DNA of 64,000 nt from Ceratopteris richardii (Eukaryota > Streptophyta > Polypodiopsida > Polypodiales > Pteridaceae): positions 87,737,664-87,801,663 of the forward strand of contig CM035406.1 of assembly GCA_020310875.1 (NCBI GenBank), read 5' to 3'. Both the position numbers and the translations under genes were made by a program. Positions 22,926 to 34,063 of the stretch are shown one piece after another (within the stretch, counting starts at the first letter, position 1; each line of letters begins with the position of its first letter). The notes under the pieces were generated by a model that worked only from the letters and a program-made list of their open reading frames with translations, searched no databases and was not told the DNA's origin.

Positions 22926-23559
22926 TGTTGAGAGCAGTATGGGCACCCAAGGACTGACTAGACAAGGAAGCCAGCGGAGAGAGTCAGAGCGAGGTGAAGG
23001 AGTAAGTAGACAAAGCAGTCGACGCAAATCTAGTAGATAGGCTCTTCAAATTTTTCCAAATCAACATCTTTATAACAGTGATTCTTATCACTAACAATCA
23101 TTGTAAATACCATTTCATATTTTTGTAGCTCCATTTTGTGCAAGCCAAGGAGTCCTTGAGCTTCAGGAGCCTTAGAAGTACCTACATATGATTTTTTGTA
23201 TTTTTTAGACTCCGTTTAAGCCCTCGAATTGGTCCTGGAACCTAATTTTTAACTAGGCCGGACACTAGGTCTGGACAGGGCCAAAACCTAGTCAAAAACT
23301 ATAAAAAGAGCTAGAGAGCTCATTTTCGAGGTTAGCTTGTAATTGAAATGAACTTGTAAGAGCTTTTTGAAAGTAATCTAAGAACTCCATTGCTTCTCAC
23401 TCTTTGTCTTGCCGTGTGTGCGCGTGTGTGTGTATGTGTGTGCATGCTTGTGTGCTTCTCACTCACGCACTTGTGCCTCCACTTGCTCGAGGTCTTCATA
23501 CCATCCTCACGTCTTCCCGGATTGACATTAAAGGAGGTGCTACTCATCACTGAGCTACA
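22926..23559 (+). repeat. 3' LTR of gypsy element
   Basis: 634 bp, TGTTGAGAGC... to ...GAGCTACA, the same length as the left LTR with about 7 differences. The TATA box lies at 23300-23307. It is followed by the CATAT target duplicate. Confidence 0.96.
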
Positions 23560-23564
23560 CATAT
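23560..23564. repeat. Target site duplication, right copy (gypsy)
   Basis: CATAT, identical to 6828-6832. Both copies are ordinary satellite sequence, proving insertion into the array. Confidence 0.93.
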
Positions 23565-25325
23565 GCATGATTGTATGCATATGCATGCATGTATGCATAT
23601 GCATGCTTGTATACATATGCATTCATGTATGCATATGCATGTGTGTGTGCATATGCATTGTATGCATATGCATTCATGTATGCATATGCATTCTTTTATG
23701 CATATGCATTCTTTTATGCATATGCATTCTTGTATGCATATGCATTCATGTATGCATATGCATTCATGTATGCATATGCATTCATGTATGCATGCTTGTA
23801 TGTATGCATATGCATGCTTGTATGTATGCATATGCATGCTTGTATGCATATGCATTCATGTATGCATATGCATTCATGTATGCATATGCATTCATGTATG
23901 CATATGCATTCATGTATGCATATGTATACATGCTTGTATACATATGCATCATGCTTGTATGCATACATGTATGCATGCTTGTATGTATGCATGTATGTAT
24001 GCATATGCATGCATGTATGTATGCATATGCATCCATGTATGTATGCATATGCATGCATGTATGCATATGCATGCATGTATACATATGCATGCACGTATGC
24101 ATATGCATGTGTGTATGCATATGCATTGTATGCATATGCATTCATGTATGCATGCTTGTATGTATGCATATGCATTCATGTATACATATGCATGCATGTA
24201 TGCATATACATTCATGTATGCATATGCATTCATGTATGCATATGCATTCATGTATGCATCTGCATGCATGTATGCATATGCATGATTGTATACATATGCA
24301 TGTGTGTATGCATATGCATTGTATGCATATGCATTGTATGCATATGCATGTGTGTATGCATATGCATTGTATGCATATGCATTCATGTATGCATATTTCT
24401 TATATACATATGCATTCATGTATTCATATGCATTCATGTATGCATGCTTGTATGTATGCATATGCATTCATGTATACATATGCATGCTTGTATGCATATT
24501 CTTTCATGTATGCATATGCATTCATGTATGCATATGCATGCATGTATGCATACTCATGCTTGTATGCATATGCATTCATGTATGCATATGCATTCATGTA
24601 TGCATATGCATTCATGTATGCATATGTATACATGCTTGTATACATATGCATTCATGCTTGTATGCATATGCATTCATGTATGCATATGTATACATGCTTG
24701 TATACATATGCATTCATGCTTGTATACATATGCATTCATGCTTGTATACATATGCATTCATGCTTGTATACATATGCATTCATGCTTGTATGTATCCATA
24801 TGCATACATGTATGCATTCTTGTATGTATGCATATGCATACATGTATGCATATGCATGCTTGTATGCATATGCATTTATGTATACATATGCATGTGTGTA
24901 TGCATATGCATTGTATGCATATTCATTCATGTATGCATATGCATTCTTATATGCATAATGTATGCATATGCATTCATGTATGCATGTATGTGTATGCATA
25001 TGCATGTATGTGTATGCATATGCATGTATGTGTATGCATATGTATTATGTATGTGTGTATGCATATGCATTGTGTATGTGTGTATGCATATGCATTGTGT
25101 ATGTGTGTATGTGTATGCATGTGCATGTGTGTATGCATATGCATGTGTGTACACATGTGCATATTTGTATGCATATGCATGTGTATGTGTATGCATATGC
25201 ATGTGTATGTGTATGCATATGCATGTGTATATATATATGCATATGCATGTTTGTATTCATATGCTTGTGTGTATGCATATGCATGTGTGTGTTTATACAT
25301 ATGTGAGTGTGTATGTATATGTATA
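23565..25325. repeat. ATGCAT-rich satellite array, right block
   Basis: A continuation of the array at 5783-6832. From about 24965 the unit drifts into a GTGTATGCATATGCAT form, then into TG/TA-rich sequence, and it stops at a CT tract near 25330. Longer variant segments (for example the CATCATGCTTG segment near 23950) are shared with the left block (near 6385), indicating higher-order repetition. Open frames of up to about 600 codons are artefacts of the repeat. Confidence 0.96.
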
Positions 25326-25329
25326 TATC

Positions 25330-26060
25330 TCTCCCTCTCTCTCTCTCTCAATCGAAGACAAAACTAAAGAGAGAAGATATTAGAAAAGAAAAAACATAAA
25401 GAAAGAAAAAAGAGTGATATATCTCTCACTTACATCGATGTAATTGTTTGAATCAAGGTTGTCAAAATCCACTTAAAGTTCTCCTTCGTCGAATTTCCAA
25501 AGATTTGATCCCAAAAATCTCTTGCAAAACTAAAGAGAGAAGATATTAGAAAAGCAAAAACATAAAGAAAGAAAAAAGAGTGCTACAATATGTGCGATCT
25601 ACTTACCAAAGCGTGAGATCTATAAAAATAGAGGTTTTCTTAGAGAGAGAGAGAGAGGGAAGGAGAGGGAGAGAGAGAGAGAGAGAGAGAGAATTGTTTG
25701 AATCAAGGTCGTCAAAATCCACTTGAAGTTCTTCTTCGTCGAATTTCCAAAGATTTGATCCCAAAATCTCTTGCAAAACCAAACAGAGAACATATTAGTA
25801 AAGCAAAAACATAAAGAAAGAAAAAAGAGTGCTACAATATGTGCGATCTACTTACCAAAACCTCAGATCTATAAAGATAGAGGTCTATTTAGAGAGAGAG
25901 AGAGGGAGGGAGGGAGAGGGAGGGAGAGAGAGTGAGAGAGAGAGAGAGTGAGAGAGAGAGAGGGAGGAGAGAGAGAGAGAGAGAGTGAGAGAGAGAGAGG
26001 GAGAGAGAGAGAGAGAGAGAGAGAAAGGGTGACAAACAAAGATCTGTTGTTGGCACGCAC
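25330..26060. repeat. 250-bp tandem repeat with GA microsatellites
   Basis: Two near-identical units start at about 25443 and 25693 (ATTGTTTGAATCAAGG...), with a partial unit before them at about 25360. Each unit ends in a (GA)n tract; the second tract runs about 25889-26035 with irregular GGGA and GTGA interruptions. No coding potential is seen. It may be internal sequence of the CACTA-type element whose end lies at 26311. Confidence 0.85.
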
Positions 26061-26094
26061 AAACCCGACAGGAGAAGATCTAGATTCAAAACGC

Positions 26095-26311
26095 TCAGAA
26101 TGACGAATTTTGGTTTCAGTCCCGGTTAAAAAGAGGGCGTTAGTATAAGCGTCGATATAAGCATCGGTAATTCCAGCAAATTACTGACGCTTATACCGAC
26201 ACAGTCTTTCCGAGGCAAAGCGGCTTTCCCAAATTGTCCGAGGGTCATAGCGACGCCGACAGCTGACCGTCGGTATACTGACTGTTGGTATTCCCTCAAT
26301 ATGTTGTAGTG
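26095..26311. mobile_element. Terminus of a CACTA-type (CMC) DNA transposon
   Basis: The block ends in TGTTGTAGTG, the inverse complement of CACTACAACA, the hallmark CACTA terminal motif. The preceding 200 bp has short direct and inverted subterminal motifs (TAAGCGTCGATATAAGCATCGG, split here as TAAGCGTCGATA and TAAGCATCGG; TTATACCGACAC; CCGTCGGTATAC), as expected for transposase-binding sites. No partner end was found in the window, and a 3-bp target duplication (AAT would follow) cannot be confirmed. Only a fragment, or one end of a rearranged element, is supported. Confidence 0.65.
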
Positions 26312-26640
26312 AATTAGTTGAGGAAACATGTATTTAACACAGATGCTCTTAGAAACACTAAGGGACAATGTCATCACACATTAGAGGAGCTATTGGCATG
26401 ATGTACACGAGGTGAGTTATTGGAATGTTGACAGGATGGTTGAGCACAAAATGTTAGGTTAAGTATTGCCTTTCTTAACCTTTTTTTTATCATCCATGGT
26501 CAATTCTTGGTTGTATATCCTGGTTGTCTCCTTCTCTTTGTGGTTGTGTTGACGATCTACTTACTAACCCTCGCCTAAGCTAATTTGATGTCCTCACCAA
26601 CATACTCAATATGTCCGAAGTCAACTCATGCCAACCATGA
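26312..26640. other. Unassigned sequence
   Basis: AT-rich sequence with no ORF, repeat or terminal motif I can name. It may be the downstream end of the old copia relic that follows. Confidence 0.4.
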
Positions 26641-27187
26641 GGATGGGGAGCATCCATAGTGGACATGATTCAAATACCTACACCCCACCCTAGAGTTAAT
26701 GATGCAACCATATAACATAGAACCTATAGACTTGGACAAAGTAGTTATGTAGTTTATTATTCTACATTTGAATTCCAAGTGGTGTAGTCCATGTAGTTAA
26801 TTAGAAGATCTAAATCCATCTCATGTGAATTGTGCAAGATTGCATCCAACAGCATAATGGGAAACATATTTATGAACATGGATGCTAACCCATTTCTAAC
26901 TCTTAGACTTCATTTTTTTCTGAAAAAATCATGCTCACATTGATTTGTTTGATAATAACATCCTCAAAGGTCTTTTCTTTTGTTATTCATAGGAATGTAA
27001 ACTTTTCTTCACCTTCATGTCACTTTGGAATCAATTAACTAGGTATTCTTCTTGATATGTAGATCCACTAGCATTAAGTCCTCCATTGTATTGAATCCAA
27101 ACAACATGCTCATTGTATCCATCTTGAATATTGGAGAGAAGATTTGCTCAAAATTAATACAATGTTTCTTGAACCACTCGCTTTATA
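26641..27187 (-). mobile_element. Old copia relic, RT side (split by element 2)
   Basis: On the minus strand near 27030-27150 a decayed copia RT segment is readable (INFEQIFSPIFKMDTMSM, matching the [16 protein letters not shown] block of intact copia RTs). The rest of the fossil resumes at 40124 across element 2. It is heavily decayed, with many breaks and no LTRs identified, and is older than everything inserted in it. Confidence 0.75.
27183..27187. repeat. Target site duplication, left copy (element 2)
   Basis: TTATA, repeated exactly at 40124-40128. Confidence 0.92.
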
Positions 27188-28269
27188 TGTGGTTACACGG
27201 CAAAGGCTCAAACCTTATCAAGCCTGCGGAATTCGCCGCGTCATTGAAGGTGGCTAAGCTAGAGTGATATTAGAACACCTCTATAATCAGCAGTAGCTTA
27301 GCAAAGTTTCTGTCACTCAAACATATAAGACTGTGTTTTGAATTCACTGAAATTCCACTAGAACTTCATCGGACTGTCACCGAAATTATATCGAAATCTT
27401 ACCGGAATCAACCGTGATTCTGTTTGTAATTACTTCAAGTGTATATAGATAAACTAAGGAAGTGATGCGTGAACTTCCTTTCACTGAATGAACTCTTTTT
27501 GAAGTTTAAGGAAAAACTTCACCGGTTCAGAATGTCTCTTTCCAGTCAGACTTTGTACTGTGTGTACATATCCATTTCACCGAAATCTTTGATGAACTGA
27601 TAGTAGAGATGTCTAGCTACATGATAAGCTATCTCTCATACAAAAATTTACATTATTCTGTGAGATCTACTTCGTTGTTCTACCGGAAAACACGTTTACT
27701 GAGAAAACTGTAACTGACTGAAAAATGTGTTTACTGAGAGAACTATAACTGTTAACTAACTTTATACCGTAACATGAAAATACTCAGATTTCTTCACATA
27801 CAAAGAATGCGTGCAAACTTCCACATGAACATGTGTTTTCTATTAGAGAAGATGTGTACAAAACTAGCTTGGACTCTTCTTGCTCAAGCTATAGAAACTC
27901 TCCTACACTGAGTAGTTTCTTCTTACCATCTCTCTCAGATGAATACCTGACATTTCAGGTTTCTGTTATTCATCTTTACATACGCAATCTCTGGCATCTT
28001 CTAGACCTATTCTTGATTTCTATATGCGCTCTATTCGCACTACGCGCTCTTCTCACGCACACTCATGCTCTCACACTTTCTCTCTTCCTATCTCATTTAT
28101 ATACAATTTTGATCCGGTGTAACAAACTCTAATTCTGGAAGTTTCTACGCTGTACATTACGGTCGTGAATTTGTCCCTTCACTAAGGCTTTGATTTTCTG
28201 AATACTTTGATTCTGCTTCTCTTTATCTTTCTTTGTATGTACGTCAAATTTGTGAGTGATTCTTCAACA
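27188..28269 (-). repeat. 3' LTR of copia element 2
   Basis: 1082 bp. On the plus strand it starts TGTGGTTACACGG and ends TTCTTCAACA. It matches 32641-32797 plus 39191-40123. Confidence 0.93.
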
Positions 28270-28281
28270 GCTCCCCCTCAA
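28270..28281 (-). other. Polypurine tract of copia element 2
   Basis: The plus strand reads GCTCCCCCTCAA, which is TTGAGGGGGAGC on the element strand. It adjoins the 3' LTR. Confidence 0.88.
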
Positions 28282-28284
28282 TCA

Positions 28285-31200
28285 CTAATTTGACTCTTCA
28301 TGTCTTTCATATATTTTTCGTTCTTTTATACCTGCCATTTCTTTGAATCTGCTTGTCTTTGTTCCATCCAAGCTCTTTGTCAAAATATCTACAATCTGAT
28401 CTTTTGTTGGAGTGTATACTATTTCTATCTCCTTCTCCATTACCTTTTCCCTCAGGAAATGATACTGAATCTCTATGTGCTTTGTTCTTGCATGAAATAC
28501 TGGATTTGCTGCAAGATACAACGAGCTCATATTATCTCCATGTATGATAGGTATACCTTGATCAATACCCATGCTTTTGAACAAGGTCTGCATCCATATC
28601 ACTTCTTTAGCTGCTTCTACAAGTCCTTTATATTCTCCTTCTGTTGACGATAAAGCCACGCGTGTTGTTTCTTCAAACACCAGCTCACTAGCTTATCTCC
28701 TAGGTATATCATATACCCATGTGTTGATCTTCTGTCATCTTGACTTCCTGCCTAGTCTGAGTCACTGAATGCTCTCAACTTTAAATCTGACGTAAAAGGA
28801 TAATATAATCCTTCCTTTATAGTTCTTTTGATGTATCTAAGAACTCTTTGTCCTGCAACCCAATGTTGATCCTTCGGACAATGCATGAACTGTGAAAGAA
28901 CTCCCACTGCATAACTAAGATCCGGTCTTGTTAGTGTAGCATAAATTAGACTTCCCACTAACGTCTGATACTTCCTCGTATCTTTAAACTCTGCTCCATC
29001 ATATTTACTGATTTTATGATTTACTTCAAGCGGTGTTGAAGCTTCTCTGCAATTCTCCATATTAAACTTCTTCAGTAAGTTTAGGAGATACCTTTCTTGC
29101 GAAACATATACACCATGATCTGTGTATGTGATTTCCATTCCAAGAAAGTATGATAACTTTCCTAGATCACTGATCTTAAACTCCTTTTCAAGCAATCTCT
29201 TTACTTCTTTAATTCCTTCATCTGAGGTACCTGTGATTATAATGTCATCTACATAAATACAAATGTAGATCATACCTTCTTCTGTTCTCTTGATGAGTAG
29301 ACTTGCATCTGCCTTCGAACTTTGGTATCCAAGTTCATTGAGATATTTCACAAGTCTATAATTCCAAGCTCTTGGAGCTTGCTTTAGTCCATAAAGTGCT
29401 TTTCTTAATCTACAAACAAAATTTGGGTATCTGGAACTTACAAACCCTTCAGATTGTTCCATATAGACTTCATCTGATATATATCCATTCATAAATGCAT
29501 TCTTTATATCTAGCTGACTTAGCTTCCATCCTTTTGATGCTACTATAGCAATCACTGTCCTTATGGTTGACATCCTTGCCACCGGACAAACGTCTCATCA
29601 TAATCTATGCCATGCGTCTGAGCATAGCCCTTGACAACCAGTCTAGCTTTGTATCTGGCTATCCTTCCATCTGCAAGTTTCTTAACTTTGAAAACCCATT
29701 TATTTCCAATTACCTTTTTACCATTTGGTTTAGGAACAAGCTCCCATGTCTTGTTCTCCTCCAGTGCGCTCAACTCTTCTTCCATTGCTTCTTTCCAGTG
29801 CTTCTTGCCTTTAGTTTCATCATAGTTTTGAGGTTCTTCATCATCTTTGACCATATATGCATAATTCTTCTGAGTTATGTACAAAGTATCATAAGAATAC
29901 CTTTCTCGTTGTCTTCTAATCCTGCTTGACCTTCTTGTTTCACATCCTTCATAAGTGTCTGAATACACTTCTTCATCAAATATAGGAATTTCTTCATTCC
30001 TTCTTGTTAATCCACTTCTGGACGTACTTGCTTGTATATAGTCTTCATCTCTATTCACCTGCACAATTGATTTTCCTTTCTCTTTTCTTCTTATCTCTTC
30101 CTCAAATTCTTCCGTTGTATGACTTTGAACTGCATACTAGATTTTCTATTCATCAAATGTAACATCTCCGGAAACAGTAAACTGTCTTGTTAGAGGACTC
30201 CATAACCTATAACCCATCTGCTTTTCATCATATCCGACGAACACATATTTCCCTGCTTTTGGTTCAAGCTTATGTCTGAGTTGTGTACATAAGCATAAGC
30301 TACTGATCCAAACACTTTGCAATGATCAACTATTGGCTTCTTTCCCCACCAAGCTTCATAAGGAGTCATTCCATCTAAAGCTGTACACGGTAATCTGTTT
30401 ACCAAGTATGTAGCTGTATTTACAGCTTCAGCCCAAAGATAATTTGGACAATCCTTTTCTTTTAGCATAGCTCGTGCAAACTCAACTAGGGTTCGGTTCC
30501 TTCTTTCTGCTACACCATTTTGTTGTTGTGTATACCTACATGTTATTTCCGTCTTAATACCTTCATTCCAAAGATAATCATTGAACTCTCGGGAGAAGTA
30601 TTCTCCCCCTCCATCAGACCTCAGTCTCTTAAGCTTTCGACTTGTGAGTCTTTTAGCATATGCATGAAAATGCTTGAAGGTTTCAAATACTTCTGATCTT
30701 TCCTTCAAAACATATAGCGTTATCCATCTTGTAGTGTCATCAATGAATAAAACATAATACCTTGAGCCACTGATTGATCCTTCTTTTGTTGGACCCCATA
30801 CATCTGTATGAATGAGTTCAAGTACTCCATCATGTTTGAACCCTTTCTTCTGAAAAGGTAACCTGTGGGCTTTTCCCATCTGACGTGCTTCGCACTTATG
30901 AATCATATGTTGGTTCTGTACATTAGGTAATCCCAGTACTGTTTGATTTGAAATCATAGCTTTTATTCCTCTTTCATTAAAATGACCTAATCTCTTATGC
31001 GAGAGATCAAGTTCTGTAATCACCTTTTCATCATGTGTGAGCAACGCTTGACCAATGTTCCCTTGTACTCTTAAAGTAAAGAGTCTACCTTCTTTCTTAC
31101 CTGAAAACCTTTCTCAACTATCTGTCCCACACTAATCAAATTCTTAGGTGTTGTCGGAACATACAAAACATTGGTTAGCAAATCTGCTCCACTCTTACAT

Positions 31201-31360
31201 TTCACTTTTCCAATTGAATGTACACTATGTCTTGTATTGTCACCTGTTTTAACAGTATGACTGGAACTACCTTTTTCCAATTCTGACATCAGTTCTATAT
31301 TTCCTGACAAATGATTAGAACATCCAGAATCGATGTAAAATACCTTTAGATCTTCGTTAT
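28285..31360 (-). mobile_element. pol region of copia element 2
   Basis: Read on the minus strand from high to low coordinates: protease (FYIDSGCSNHLSG) near 31345-31305; pre-integrase zinc module near 31010-30880; integrase core near 30850-30470 (DVWGPTKEGS, DDTTRW, NGVAERRNRTL); RT near 29740-28960 ([21 protein letters not shown]); RNase H near 28790-28310 (SSTEGEYKGLVEA). The copia order is intact, the fossil is broken, and there is no evidence of host adoption. Confidence 0.9.
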
Positions 31361-31369
31361 CTGATGTGC

Positions 31370-32414
31370 CGATTGAGTTCATCATCAATGATGTATGACT
31401 TTCATTCTGTGTGTCATTTGCGTAGTTGTTGTAGGTGGTGTTGTAGGATTGATTCTGTCCCCAACTTCTTGCTCCACCTCTACCATAGCCTCCTCTTTGA
31501 TTCTGTCTACCTCTTTGATATCTTCCGCTTTTGCCTCTGCTATTGTTATTCTGATTTTGACTTGATCCTTGTTGATTGTGCCAGCAATCATGAACCAGAT
31601 GATTACTTAATCCACAAATCCAGCAAGCCTTCTTGTTGATATTCTGACTACCTCTTCCTCTTCCAAAACCTCTTGCTCTTCCTCTGCCAGTGCCTTTACC
31701 TCTTGCATAATAAGCCTGAGAACTCGACTCTTCTTCATCTTTTGACTTACCTTTATCTCCTTTCTTCTTGTTCTTCATGTACATTGCAGAACTTTGTCCT
31801 TTATCTCCATCTCCTTTCAGATCTTGCTCATATGTGAGCATCAAACCAAGCAACTGATTTAAATCTGGTACAAAATGATTTAAAGACAATTCAGTTGAGA
31901 GTACAAAAGGTTTCCACCTTTCATCTCCTCTCAAACCTGTGAGCACTTGCACTATCAATCTGTGATCTTCGATATCTTCATTTATGGATCCAATACTGTC
32001 TGCTAGATCCTTCATCTTAGTAACATAGTCACTAATGCTTTGATTCGACTTCTTTTTGAACATTGTGAATTCGGACCATAAGCTAGCCTTCCTAGCTTTC
32101 GTAGTATTTTGGAAATGATCTTCCAATGCACTCCATATGTACTCCGCTTTCTCCAGACCTCTAATGTGCGGTAGTAGATGATCTGTAACGGTATTATACA
32201 TATAAGCTCTTGCCATTGCATCTTTCTTCTGCCACAGCTTCAAGGCTTCTAATTCTTCTTCCTTTGGTTGTCTACTGTCTTCAAAGGTTGGCTTCTTTTC
32301 TTCTCCGGTCACATACATCATTAAGTCCTTACTCATAAGTAAAGCTTCCATGCGCATTACCCATGCGGGATAATTATCTCTATCCAATTTGTCAATTGAA
32401 ACATGATCTGCCAT
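31370..32414 (-). mobile_element. gag region of copia element 2
   Basis: The region starts with the ATG at 32414 (MADHVSIDKLDRDNYPAW) about a dozen bases inside the leader. A capsid region (SISDYVTKMKDLADSIGSI) is followed by a Lys/Gly/Arg-rich stretch and one CCHC knuckle at about 31584-31625 (CWICGLSNH..H..C). Its Asn/Gln/Gly-rich tail matches the other copia gags here. Confidence 0.88.
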
Positions 32415-32626
32415 AATCTTTTGTTTCTATTTCTTCTGGTGAGTGTATCGTTAAAGAATTTTACCTTTTGTAAACCTTTACCTTGAAAATGACTTCGGGA
32501 TACTTCTTGATACCGTTTGCTGTTGATCTCTTCAGCATTTACCTTTCTTTATGAAGTCTTCGAATTCTCTTGTATCTTCACTTCCGTTTGCTCTTTGAGA
32601 ATCTTTCTGCTCTTCAGAATCTTTTA

Positions 32627-32638
32627 GCTATGATACCA
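32627..32638 (-). other. Primer binding site of copia element 2
   Basis: The plus strand GCTATGATACCA is TGGTATCATAGC on the element strand, a tRNA-iMet type site close to the LTR at 32641. Confidence 0.88.
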
Positions 32639-32640
32639 CT

Positions 32641-32797
32641 TGTGGTTACACGACAAAGGCTCAAACCTTATCAAGCCTGCGGAATTCGCCACGTCATTGA
32701 AGGTGGCTAAGCTAGAGTGATATTAGAACACCTCTATAATTAGTAGTAGCTTAGCAAAGTTTCTGTCACTCAAACGTATAAGACTGTGTTTTGAATT
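32641..32797 (-). repeat. 5' LTR of copia element 2, inner part
   Basis: Matches the first 157 bp (plus-strand order) of the 27188 LTR. It is cut by the insertion of element 3 and resumes at 39191. Confidence 0.93.
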
Positions 32798-33855
32798 TGT
32801 TGGGAAAGATGGATGGATGATCCAAGAGACTGAGTAGGTACTGCTAAACCTGCTTTGTACCAGCCCTCTTTGGCTTCAGACTTGATTAGTAGACTTCCAT
32901 AGCATTCCAATGACACCAAGAAATGGCCTATGTCCTTTGGAAATGATGTGTGCAATGATTGAATCAAAAGAGATACCTTTGGAAATCACAAACTCAAGAA
33001 AACCTTCTATTTATGTCTTGACACTTGCTGAATGTTTTGCTCAGTGTGACCAGCACAGTAGCAATTGATAAAACTCCTTCTAGGGGTATTTAATTAGCTT
33101 AGTAATCTACCATTTGCAAGTGGAATGATGTAAAAAGATAAACTATGCTAAGAGAAATCAATTTAGCAAGATTAGCTATACCCTCGACTTTTTAGGACTG
33201 TAGTAGAAATAGACCAATGAGCACCTCGACGCAGATGTCTCTGAATTGGCTGCATAGAATGTCTTCAAATTTTGATAGCATGTAGTAGGCTTCAAGCTGA
33301 ATCCAAGAAGCTTTGAATCACTGAATTTGGTGTAGTATTGACCGAGTTATGCCCTTGACAAGTTGACAGACTTTTGAGTAGACTAGCAGAGAACACAGAG
33401 ATGAATGATGTAAATGTATCTATAAATTAACACTTGTGTACAATCCCATTGGCATGAATAACATTGCCTAATGGTGTAGAGAGGTGTAGGCTATGGTATA
33501 GTCCTCACACACACTCAATTACAGTAGAATGAAGCTCGGGAGTGAAGTGATCTACCCACAACTTTTTCATATCCATTTTTATAGGAAATGACTAAAAATT
33601 TGAATTCAAATTCAAACTTTTGGCTCCCTATGATCAAGCTCCTAAATGCTTGGAGATATTCTCTCAATCAAGTGAGTTACTTTTTCCACAAATCACTTAG
33701 GTAGGTGATTACAAAAGATTCTAAGTCAATTTGACTTTTACAATGAGATAAAGTGGTAATTAACCACTAGCATATGTTCATATGATTCTTCATGTATTTA
33801 GAGTCTTCATGATATCTTCCAAGCCAAATGTGTAGGCTTGTGATTTACACCAATA
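32798..33855 (-). repeat. 3' LTR of copia element 3
   Basis: 1058 bp, starting TGTTGGGAAAGATGG on the plus strand. Minus-strand TATA box at 33576-33583, with the AAATTTGAATTCAAATT palindrome at 33596-33616 upstream of it in element orientation. Confidence 0.93.
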
Positions 33856-33866
33856 GCTCCCCCTGA
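33856..33866 (-). other. Polypurine tract of copia element 3
   Basis: The plus strand GCTCCCCCTGA is the inverse complement of a purine tract next to the 3' LTR. Confidence 0.87.
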
Positions 33867-34063
33867 AGCCAAACATTTTGGCTTAAGTCTTCATCTTCAA
33901 TCTTCAAGTATATCCTGCAATCCAATCATAGATTTGAACCTGCAAAGTTTGGTTCCATCCAAAGCTTTAGTCAGCAAATCTGCACATTGCATGTTGGTTG
34001 ACACATAGGTCAGCTGAATATCCTTGCTTAGCAACTTTTCTCTCACATAATGATAATGAACTT

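Larger units (their letters stand above)
6833..23559 (+). mobile_element. Large Ty3/gypsy LTR retrotransposon (16.7 kb)
   Basis: A structurally complete gypsy fossil with identical-length 634-bp LTRs, CATAT target duplications, a tRNA-Asp primer site and a polypurine tract. RT-RNase H precedes integrase, as in Ty3/gypsy. The long leader, the size and the extra coding sequence downstream of integrase resemble the plant Tat/Athila group, and the RT region has DVFAWSYKDLKG as in that group; exact lineage is not settled. About 7 of 634 LTR positions differ (about 1.1%). That suggests an age below about one million years at fast angiosperm rates, or a few million years at slow gymnosperm rates. 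It is nevertheless broken, with about half a dozen apparent reading-frame interruptions, some of which could be programmed shifts or sequence errors. Confidence 0.95.

Noticed and set aside
23390-25383. Apparent proteins of up to about 600 codons in the right satellite block
   Set aside because: Same artefact of the ATGCAT array, running on from LTR sequence upstream.
25869-26089. Ser/Leu-repeat frames on the minus strand
   Set aside because: Translation of a (GA)n microsatellite.
27833-28132. 99-codon frame, repeated at 39687-39986, as a small gene
   Set aside because: Both copies lie inside the paired LTRs of copia element 2; duplication is due to the LTRs and no domain is visible.
32770-32967. 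Short frame, repeated at 38114-38302, as a duplicated gene
   Set aside because: It lies in the two LTRs of copia element 3.
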